Assembly: GCA_002309615.1 (NCBI GenBank)
Contig: DBXT01000047.1
Coordinates: 1-20,914 of the forward strand
Direction of reading: 5' to 3'
Source: Bacteroidales bacterium UBA1205
GTDB taxonomy: Bacteria; Bacteroidota; Bacteroidia; Bacteroidales; WCHB1-69
Length of the DNA stretch: 20,914 bases
The first letter of the stretch is position 1. Each line of letters opens with the position of its first letter. Below the pieces are notes generated by a model, which made no database searches, had not been told where the DNA came from, and saw nothing but the letters and a program-made list of their open reading frames with translations. Shown here one piece after another: positions 14,891 to 20,914 of the stretch. Made by a program: the position numbers and the translations under genes.

Positions 14891-14899
14891 TATCTTTGC
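14891..14899 (+). promoter_or_regulatory. -7 promoter box of the ftsX operon
   Basis: TATCTTTGC is an exact match, with eight A and TGC immediately upstream as for nusB and the flavin reductase gene. It is 24 bp from the ftsX ATG. The gap 14836-14922 contains nothing else recognisable. Confidence 0.75.
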
Positions 14900-14922
14900 A
14901 CATATATATAAAATTATAGAAT

Positions 14923-15801
14923 ATGGCTGTTCAGCTTGATAAAATCACGAAATACAGATTAGCATCTTCCAAAGTATCAACGGTTTTTAGCATTGCCTTG
15001 GTGCTTATTATGATAGGCATGTTGGGAATAGTTCTCATCAATGCCAAACAAATTTCGGACAGAGTACGAGAAAACATAGGGTTTGAGGTAATGCTGACAT
15101 CCGACATTACAGAAGGGCAAATAACCAAACTCCAACAACAAATAGAGAAAAAGCCCTACATTAAATCGGTGAAATTTGTATCCAAAGAGGCATCCACCCA
15201 AGAAATGATAGACATGCTCGGTCACGATTTTCGCGATATAGTAGGTGATATCATTCCTCCTTCGTTTCAATTAAAAATCAATGCAGACTACACCGGTATA
15301 GACAGTTTGCTGATGATAGAAAAAGAGTTGAACCTATTGGAAAACGTCAGCGATGTAAATTATCAAAAGAGTTATGTAAACAATATCAATGAGAATTTAA
15401 ATAGCATCAGCCTTATCCTTCTCATTGTAAGCGGTGTATTGCTGATTATTGCCATTGCTCTCATAGGCAATACCATACGTTTGGCCATTTATTCCAAACG
15501 ATTTATCATCAAAAGCATGCTTTTGGTAGGAGCAAAACGCAGCACTATCTATAATCCGTTTATTTTTAGCGGCATCATGCAAGGATTATGGGGGGCCATA
15601 CTCGCTATTATCACCTTGTCGGGATTATTATATTTGGCATACACCCGCTCAGGTATGGAAATCATCAGTTATGACAATCCCACTTATTATGCCATATTGT
15701 TCGGCATATTGCTATGCATAGGTATATTCATCACATGGATGGCTACATGGATATCGGTACACAAATACATTAAAATGAAAATAGATAAATTATACATATA
15801 A
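14923..15801 (+). CDS. ftsX: Cell division permease-like protein FtsX
   Basis: FtsX is the membrane half of the FtsEX complex, which couples ATP hydrolysis in the cytoplasm to peptidoglycan hydrolase control outside. The 292-residue protein has four predicted membrane segments (about 19-39, 161-183, 215-239, 255-277). A periplasmic domain lies between the first two (41-160) with the usual FEVMLTSDITEGQI and VKFVSKEAS strands. The cytoplasmic loop with TIRLAIYSKRFIIKSMLLVGA is the FtsX signature. No ftsE lies beside it in this window. The next gene starts 2 bp after the stop. The ATG choice agrees with the promoter box. Confidence 0.92.
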   Translation: MAVQLDKITKYRLASSKVSTVFSIALVLIMIGMLGIVLINAKQISDRVRENIGFEVMLTSDITEGQITKLQQQIEKKPYIKSVKFVSKEASTQEMIDMLGHDFRDIVGDIIPPSFQLKINADYTGIDSLLMIEKELNLLENVSDVNYQKSYVNNINENLNSISLILLIVSGVLLIIAIALIGNTIRLAIYSKRFIIKSMLLVGAKRSTIYNPFIFSGIMQGLWGAILAIITLSGLLYLAYTRSGMEIISYDNPTYYAILFGILLCIGIFITWMATWISVHKYIKMKIDKLYI

Positions 15802-15803
15802 TT

Positions 15804-16103
15804 ATGGCAAAAACAGATACAAACGTTCCTAAAAAGAACAACGCTAAAAGAGAAATAGAATGGGCACCGGGCATGCCCTTTGGCAAAATAAATTATATCT
15901 TAATGTTGATAGGCATAGCTGTGCTTTTTATTGGATATATACTATTATCCGGTGGCGGCACTGATGACTCTTCACAATTCAGCCCTGCCATTTTTGACAC
16001 CCGTCGATTGGTAATAGCTCCCGTTACATTGGTAGCAGGATTCGCAATAGAATTTGTTGCTATCATGCTAAAAATCAACCGCAAATCCGACACTAACGAA
16101 TAA
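15804..16103 (+). CDS. DUF3098 membrane protein
   Basis: This 99-residue protein has a basic N-terminus (1-17), a short WAPGMPFGKINY motif, two membrane segments (about 31-49 and 69-89) and a charged tail. It matches the DUF3098 pattern as I recall it, a small Bacteroidetes family of unknown function. It sits 2 bp after ftsX and 3 bp before uppP. I recall the same order in other Bacteroidetes. The context suggests a role linked to envelope growth or division, but nothing in the sequence shows an activity. Confidence 0.82.
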   Translation: MAKTDTNVPKKNNAKREIEWAPGMPFGKINYILMLIGIAVLFIGYILLSGGGTDDSSQFSPAIFDTRRLVIAPVTLVAGFAIEFVAIMLKINRKSDTNE

Positions 16104-16106
16104 ACC

Positions 16107-16901
16107 ATGTCTTACTTACAAGCCATTATTCTTGGTATTATTCAAGGGTTGACCGAATTTTTACCCGTCAGCAGTAGCGGTCATTTGGTTATTGCAGAAA
16201 ACTTGTTCGGCTTACACGATGGTGCCGAAAACTTAAGTTTCACGGTAGTGCTACACATAGCCACCGTGTTGAGTACCTTATTGGCACTGCGAACAGAAGT
16301 ATTCAATTTATGTAAAGGGGTGTGTAAGTTTCAATGGAATGATGAAATGGAATATGCTTGGAAAATAATTATTTCCATGATTCCTATTTTTATAGTGGGC
16401 ATATTTTTCAAAGATACGGTGGAAAACATATTCGGCAGCGGACTGCTCATAGTCGGCATATGCTTGTATGTAACCGCTGCTTTATTGTTTTTTGCCTACA
16501 AGGCAAAACCTCGCAACAAAGAAGACATAGGATGGTTGGATGCTTTTATTATAGGAATAGCCCAAGCCATAGCCGTTTTACCGGGGCTTTCCCGTTCAGG
16601 ATCCACCATTGCTACAGGATTAATATTGGGCAATGAAAAAGAATCGGTGGCAAAATTTTCATTTTTGATGGTCATTATCCCTATACTGGGAGAAGCCATT
16701 TTGGATTGCAAAGAACTTTTAACATTAGGCGATTCCGACTCGCAATGGGGAGTAATAACAGCAGGATTCCTTACCGCCTTTTTGGTGGGATATATGGCTT
16801 GTAAATGGATGATCAACATAGTTAAAAAAGGCAAACTCATCTATTTTGCCATCTATTGCGCTTTAGCGGCTACGTTGTCGATTATACTTTATTGCTTATA
16901 A
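16107..16901 (+). CDS. uppP: Undecaprenyl-diphosphatase UppP (BacA)
   Basis: This integral membrane phosphatase removes one phosphate from undecaprenyl pyrophosphate, regenerating the lipid carrier for peptidoglycan and other glycans; it is linked to bacitracin resistance. The 264-residue protein shows the two family motifs: QGLTEFLPVSSSGHL (13-27, with Glu17) and PGLSRSGSTI (159-168, with Arg162). Hydrophobic segments fill the remainder. It is the third gene of the ftsX-DUF3098-uppP operon. Its stop is only 27 bp from the convergent flippase stop, and I saw no terminator hairpin in that gap. Confidence 0.95.
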   Translation: MSYLQAIILGIIQGLTEFLPVSSSGHLVIAENLFGLHDGAENLSFTVVLHIATVLSTLLALRTEVFNLCKGVCKFQWNDEMEYAWKIIISMIPIFIVGIFFKDTVENIFGSGLLIVGICLYVTAALLFFAYKAKPRNKEDIGWLDAFIIGIAQAIAVLPGLSRSGSTIATGLILGNEKESVAKFSFLMVIIPILGEAILDCKELLTLGDSDSQWGVITAGFLTAFLVGYMACKWMINIVKKGKLIYFAIYCALAATLSIILYCL

Positions 16902-16928
16902 TTTTTTCTCTCTTACTCCAACAGCTAC

Positions 16929-18227
16929 CTATTGTGCTATTCTATGCTTAATATAGATATGTGCCCTCCATGCATAGAATAATATCATCAGCACATTAAC
17001 CATTATGGTCACCACCGCTACTCCGTAATAACCATAATACACCACCGCATATCTATTGAGTATCACTCCGGCAATACCGCTAACGGTTGCCACCACCAAA
17101 TTGATATATGTTTTTTCAAAATACACCATGTAATACTGATACAACAGCATTAACGAAGCAGCTATCTGCCCTATGCATGCCAAAGGCAGAACATACAACA
17201 TATTGCTATATTCTTGAGGAATGATATTTATTTTTATAAATATCCACACCATGATAAAAATACATACCGACAGCCCCGTAAAGGCGAGTGACACCACTTT
17301 GGCCACCCTGTTGGTTTTACGCCTCAACACCACCAAGTCTTGTTCTTTCATCATCAAAGGCAACCATATATTCTGGAATGAGTTGAACACAACCGGCAAG
17401 ATGGTAGCAAACTGCACTGCCTTGAAATACACGGCAAATTCTTTCATGCCGCAATATTGTTGCACAAAATATTTATCGGCAAAATTAATCAATAAGCAGG
17501 CTATGGCTGTCAACATGATGGGCATGCCTATTTTGACGGCCCGCCACATCATATCAAATGAAAACACGTGCTTGATTTCCCGCCAATAATAACGAAAAAA
17601 ATACAAGGTTACCAACATTTCACACACGTAGGTAAAAGCCAGTCGTAATTCCACTTTATCTCCCCGCAGGAACAACAATGCCGCGAACACACATATATTC
17701 ACCAGCAAGCACCGTCCTATATTATACCGCTGTATTTTGGATATTTTTTCCGAAGTGACAAAAAACATTGTCAGCAATGTGTTATATATCATTGATATCA
17801 TTGCCAATAGGATATAGAACCTATATCTATCGTAGGCAATGGGTTCATTCACCAAAAAATCAAAAAGATGATAATCCCATTTAAAACCATATATTACCCC
17901 AAACACCAACAATAAAAATGACACCAGGGTGGTGTGTATGGTGAACAAAAGTTTACCTTTTTCATCTGCGGATGAATAGGAATGATACATTTTAGTAAGG
18001 CTGACATACAAGCCCAAATTCAAAGTGGGAGCCACAGCAAAGGCAAAAGCATATAAATAATCGTATGTTCCCACCTCTTCCCTTGTCATAATATGCAGAA
18101 AAACGGGAATGAGCAAAAAATTGATACCACGAACCACCACATCTACCGAGAACACTTTGGCAAAGCGTTCCACCATTAGATTGTTTTTAATGTATTGATT
18201 ATATAATTCGCGTAAACGTGTGTTCAA
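16929..18227 (-). CDS. Wzx-like polysaccharide flippase (MOP superfamily)
   Basis: The 432-residue protein is almost entirely hydrophobic, with roughly 12 membrane segments. The N-terminal pattern is that of polysaccharide biosynthesis/oligosaccharide flippase proteins: FAKVFSVDVVVRGINFLLIPVFLHIMTREEVGTYDYLYA in two overlapping parts, then LNLGLYVSLTKMYHSY. Such proteins move lipid-linked oligosaccharide across the cytoplasmic membrane. The substrate is not readable from sequence. No glycosyltransferase or polymerase is adjacent, so this is a lone flippase gene with its own promoter (18259-18267), convergent with uppP, whose product recycles the same lipid carrier. Confidence 0.85.
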   Translation of the reverse strand: MNTRLRELYNQYIKNNLMVERFAKVFSVDVVVRGINFLLIPVFLHIMTREEVGTYDYLYAFAFAVAPTLNLGLYVSLTKMYHSYSSADEKGKLLFTIHTTLVSFLLLVFGVIYGFKWDYHLFDFLVNEPIAYDRYRFYILLAMISMIYNTLLTMFFVTSEKISKIQRYNIGRCLLVNICVFAALLFLRGDKVELRLAFTYVCEMLVTLYFFRYYWREIKHVFSFDMMWRAVKIGMPIMLTAIACLLINFADKYFVQQYCGMKEFAVYFKAVQFATILPVVFNSFQNIWLPLMMKEQDLVVLRRKTNRVAKVVSLAFTGLSVCIFIMVWIFIKINIIPQEYSNMLYVLPLACIGQIAASLMLLYQYYMVYFEKTYINLVVATVSGIAGVILNRYAVVYYGYYGVAVVTIMVNVLMILFYAWRAHIYIKHRIAQ

Positions 18228-18258
18228 TGTAATCTTAAAAATATATTGTACTCAAATT

Positions 18259-18267
18259 GCAAAGATA
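18259..18267 (-). promoter_or_regulatory. -7 promoter box of the flippase gene
   Basis: The minus strand reads TATCTTTGC, an exact TAnnTTTGC match, 31 bp before the ATG at 18227. A TTTG lies 16 bp upstream (18284-18287), somewhat close for a -33 element. Confidence 0.65.
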
Positions 18268-18298
18268 GTTATTTTATAGATAGCAAAACGGATAGTAC

Positions 18299-18333
18299 AA
18301 AAAAAAGCGTGCGGTTTCGCACGCTTTTTTTTT
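18299..18333 (-). terminator. Strong terminator after the peptide transporter gene
   Basis: There is an 8-bp stem (AGCGTGCG at 18306-18313, CGCACGCT at 18318-18325) with a 4-nt loop, flanked by eight A on one side and nine T on the other. It is therefore a symmetric rho-independent terminator. It lies 13 bp beyond the transporter stop and insulates the flippase promoter downstream on the same strand. Confidence 0.9.
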
Positions 18334-18345
18334 ATTTTATTACTA

Positions 18346-20028
18346 TTATTTGGTAACTTTCTCCAGCCATTTTACCATTCCGAGCATTACACCCATGGAT
18401 ACAAGGCATATTATCAAGAATACCATCCAACAATATTGAATCGGCCAGGCGTTATACATAACCGGTCCTATCCATATTAAAAGGTTACCTATTGCGGTAG
18501 CCCCTAACCATAAACCTTGGCACAAGCCCACCATATGACGAGGAGCTACTTTTGATACAAACGATAATCCGAGCGGAGAAATGAACAATTCAGCTACCGT
18601 GAGGAAGAAATATGTAACTATCAATACCCATGGAGCTGCTTTGGCTAATCCGGCAGCGGTCATTTGAACTAAATCCATTGCACGAAAATCTTCTCCGGAA
18701 GGATAATTGTTAAATATGGATATAAGCATTAAGAATAAATATGCACATCCGGCTATTCCCATACCTATAGCTATTTTACGAGGAGTGGAAATACCCTTTC
18801 CGCTACGAGCCAAAGCTGCAAAAACAACCATAACTATAGGGGTTAAAAATATCACAAAGAAGGGATTTAATGCTTGCCAAATTTCGGGAGCAATTGAATC
18901 GGTTTGTACAAAATCACGAGCAAATACAGATAAAGACTGACCATTTTGATGGAAAGACAACCAGAAGAAAATAGCTATACCCAATACAGCAAACAAAGCG
19001 TATAATCTTTGTTTGATTTCTTTTGCCATGGTTAATTTTTCTTCTTCGGTGTATTCTACTACCTCTGTTTTTGCTTTTTTAGCCGGTTGCGGGAATTTCT
19101 TTTTGGTGGTGAAGAATATCACCAAAGAGGTAAGCATTGCTATAACAGATGCTATGAATGCGAAATGTATACCTTCGTTGAACACGGTGATATAATCAGA
19201 ACAGAAAGTGGCATTATCTACAAATTGATAACCGCTTGTAACAGCTTGACTCATGGTTTCTTCAAATTTGTTAGTCACCGTTCCGTCTGCCAAATATTGA
19301 TGGCACAAAGACGCCATATCGGCATTATATACAAAATGATGTGCTTTCAACCACCATTCTCTGAGCAACGGAGCAACAAACGGAGCTAACACACCGCCAA
19401 TATTAATAAATACGTAGAATATTTGGAATCCGGAATCACGTCTGTCACGTGCTATTTTAAGAGCTTCTTCCCCTTGCTTTGCAGCCTCGGCTTCGTATTC
19501 ATCATACATTTTACCTACTATCGCTTGCAAATTACCTTTGAACAAACCATTACCAAAAGCAATGCACAACAAAGCTATGCAGGTGTATATCAATATCGCC
19601 CACCATTCTCCGTTACCGTCTGCAACAACACCGTTAACTTTACTGAACAATGGTATTGCCAAAGCCACATAACCTAACGACATAATAACCAAACCCCATT
19701 GTATGGTTTTGTTGTAATTTTGTGTTTTGTCTGCTATTATACCGCCAACTAAACTCAGCACATAAATGCCAAAGTAAAACACAGAATAGATAACTCCTGC
19801 TGTTCCATCGGGCAACCCGAATTTGGATACCAAAAAGAGTAATAAAATGGCGTTCATAATGTAATAACCAAAACGCTCTCCCATATTACTCAATGCAGCG
19901 GCAATAAGACCTTTAGGATGCTCTCTTTTTGCGATAGCAACGTAGTAAATTATAAAAGGAATAATCACCACGATAATCGCTAACAACATCGCAATAGTAC
20001 GATGTTCGGTAAAAAATTGTTGTAACAT
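18346..20028 (-). CDS. POT-family proton-dependent oligopeptide transporter
   Basis: This is a cytoplasmic-membrane MFS transporter that imports di- and tripeptides with protons. The 560-residue protein shows the POT signature NMGERFGYY (48-56; the ExxERFxYY region), GGIIADKTQNYNKTIQWG, FKGNLQAIVG, and the C-terminal ELFISPLGLSFVSKVAPRHM block with GLWLGATAIGNLL. An extra hydrophobic segment at about 11-31 precedes the usual start of the family (HPKGL), so the N-terminus is longer than in typical members. A hydrophilic insertion follows at about 225-290. The ATG at 20028 is preceded by a well-formed promoter, and the gene is monocistronic. Together with peptidase T it fits peptide feeding. 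Confidence 0.92.
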   Translation of the reverse strand: MLQQFFTEHRTIAMLLAIIVVIIPFIIYYVAIAKREHPKGLIAAALSNMGERFGYYIMNAILLLFLVSKFGLPDGTAGVIYSVFYFGIYVLSLVGGIIADKTQNYNKTIQWGLVIMSLGYVALAIPLFSKVNGVVADGNGEWWAILIYTCIALLCIAFGNGLFKGNLQAIVGKMYDEYEAEAAKQGEEALKIARDRRDSGFQIFYVFINIGGVLAPFVAPLLREWWLKAHHFVYNADMASLCHQYLADGTVTNKFEETMSQAVTSGYQFVDNATFCSDYITVFNEGIHFAFIASVIAMLTSLVIFFTTKKKFPQPAKKAKTEVVEYTEEEKLTMAKEIKQRLYALFAVLGIAIFFWLSFHQNGQSLSVFARDFVQTDSIAPEIWQALNPFFVIFLTPIVMVVFAALARSGKGISTPRKIAIGMGIAGCAYLFLMLISIFNNYPSGEDFRAMDLVQMTAAGLAKAAPWVLIVTYFFLTVAELFISPLGLSFVSKVAPRHMVGLCQGLWLGATAIGNLLIWIGPVMYNAWPIQYCWMVFLIICLVSMGVMLGMVKWLEKVTK

Positions 20029-20082
20029 ACTTTTTATTTTTTAGTTATTAATAAAATTATTTCTATTGTTTATTTAGAATGT

Positions 20083-20114
20083 GCAAAGATATTAAAAAAA
20101 AACACACCAACAAA
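20083..20114 (-). promoter_or_regulatory. Bacteroidetes promoter of the peptide transporter (-33 TTTG, -7 TATCTTTGC)
   Basis: The minus strand carries TTTG at 20111-20114, 19 bp, then TATCTTTGC at 20083-20091. Both boxes and the spacing match the Bacteroidetes housekeeping promoter. The leader to the ATG is about 50 nt and AT-rich. Confidence 0.8.
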
Positions 20115-20178
20115 AAGTATGTGTAAAAAAAATAAGGCATTTTTTTATGAATATATGAAATAATCAAAAAATAAGATG

Positions 20179-20187
20179 TACTTTTGC
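20179..20187 (+). promoter_or_regulatory. -7 promoter box of the mannosyltransferase gene
   Basis: TACTTTTGC matches TAnnTTTGC, 59 bp upstream of the ATG at 20247. It is divergent from the peptide transporter promoter, with about 90 bp between the two -7 boxes. No strong -33 element was seen. Confidence 0.6.
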
Positions 20188-20246
20188 AAAAATTATTAAG
20201 GCATCTTTAAGATAGAGAAACTTTCTGACAAATACACAAAGCAAGC

Positions 20247-20914
20247 ATGGATAAAAAAATTGTTATCATACCCACTTACAACGAAAAGGAAAATATTGAG
20301 AAGATTATCCGCTATGTCTTCAATCTTCATCAAGATTTTGACATTTTAGTAATAGATGACGGCAGTCCTGACGGCACGGCACAAATTGTCAAAAATATGA
20401 TTCCCGAATACGAAGGTCACTTATTTATCAAAGAAAGAAGCGGCAAACTCGGTTTGGGAACAGCCTATATTTTAGGCTTCAATTGGTGCATAGAAAACCA
20501 ATACGACTATATTTTTGAAATGGATGCCGATTTTTCGCACAATCCCAACGATTTAATTCGTTTATATGAATGTGCTTCGCAAGAAAACAAAGATTTAGTC
20601 ATCGGCTCCAGATATTGCAACGGTGTCAATGTTGTCAATTGGCCGATGTCAAGAGTGCTGATGTCATATTATGGTTCTGCCTATGTCCGCACCATATTGC
20701 GACTTCCCATCCACGATACCACAGCAGGCTTTGTCTGCTACAAACGTTCCACCTTGGAAGCCATCAATTTTGACCAAATCAAACATATCGGCTACGGCTT
20801 CCAAATAGAAATGAAATACATTACATGGAAATTAGGTTTCCGGTTGGCAGAAGTGCCTATCATCTTCACCGACAGAACCGAGGGCACATCCAAAATGAGC
20901 AAGGGTATCTTCAA
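20247..20914 (+). CDS. Polyprenol monophosphomannose synthase (GT2, DPM1-like), 3' truncated by window
   Basis: The open frame runs to the window end: 222 residues plus two bases. It begins MDKKIVIIPTYNEKENI, the usual GT2 start. Motifs are DDGSPDGT (37-44), the metal-binding DAD in EMDADFSHNP (93-95), GSRY (120-123), DTTAGF (157-162) and the EGTSKMS stretch (212-218), all typical of dolichol/polyprenol-phosphate mannose synthases. The enzyme moves mannose from GDP-mannose to polyprenyl phosphate on the cytoplasmic membrane face, supplying protein or glycan mannosylation. In Bacteroidetes this gene is, as I recall, often directly followed by dihydroorotase and DUF4296; here those are 8 kb away. 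Family length is about 240-250, so some 20-30 residues are missing. Confidence 0.92.
   Translation, partial: MDKKIVIIPTYNEKENIEKIIRYVFNLHQDFDILVIDDGSPDGTAQIVKNMIPEYEGHLFIKERSGKLGLGTAYILGFNWCIENQYDYIFEMDADFSHNPNDLIRLYECASQENKDLVIGSRYCNGVNVVNWPMSRVLMSYYGSAYVRTILRLPIHDTTAGFVCYKRSTLEAINFDQIKHIGYGFQIEMKYITWKLGFRLAEVPIIFTDRTEGTSKMSKGIF

Overview
The window looks like chromosomal core DNA from an AT-rich member of the Bacteroidota, most likely order Bacteroidales. The evidence is: (i) at least ten genes are preceded by the Bacteroidetes -7 promoter element TAnnTTTG(C) instead of a sigma70 -10 box; (ii) Shine-Dalgarno sequences are essentially absent; (iii) one gene encodes a type IX secretion (T9SS) type A sorting domain; (iv) NusB is long and several families are Bacteroidetes-typical (DUF4296, DUF3098, a lipoprotein family with a Bacteroides/Listeria-type repeat and a C-type-lectin-like tail). 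No rRNA, tRNA, CRISPR array, transposase or integrase was seen.

Layout. 1-234: no gene. 235-1470: peptidase T (+). 1538-2227: T9SS cargo protein (-) with its own terminator. 2437-4738: nusB and a degenerate MltD-like protein with two LysM domains (+). 4811-5392: flavin reductase-like protein (+). 5592-7811: two tandem paralogous lipoproteins (+) with hypervariable C-termini. 7968-12007: a minus-strand unit reading dihydroorotase, DUF4296 lipoprotein, WbpE-like DegT aminotransferase, shikimate kinase and finally a small lipoprotein. 12156-14835: mazG overlapping a PglF/WbpM/CapD-type membrane nucleotide-sugar dehydratase (+). 14923-16901: ftsX, DUF3098, uppP operon (+). 16929-18227: Wzx-like flippase (-). 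18346-20028: POT-family peptide transporter (-) with a strong terminator. 20247 to the window end: polyprenol-phosphate mannose synthase (+), cut off by the window edge.

How the genes connect. A cell-envelope and glycan theme runs through otherwise housekeeping DNA: nucleotide-sugar dehydratase, aminotransferase, flippase, undecaprenyl-pyrophosphate recycling (UppP), polyprenol-phosphate mannose synthesis, FtsX and a LysM wall-binding protein. Several exported proteins carry D-(S/T)-(A/I/L/V/M) tripeptides, the motif known for Bacteroidetes protein O-glycosylation. Peptidase T and the POT transporter could serve peptide nutrition.

The most unusual points are: the tandem lipoproteins, whose C-terminal lectin-like segments look like diversity-generating-retroelement variable regions although no reverse transcriptase or template is in the window; the loss of the catalytic Glu in the MltD-like protein; and an extended promoter sequence (eight A, then TGCTAYCTTTGCA) repeated exactly upstream of three unrelated genes.
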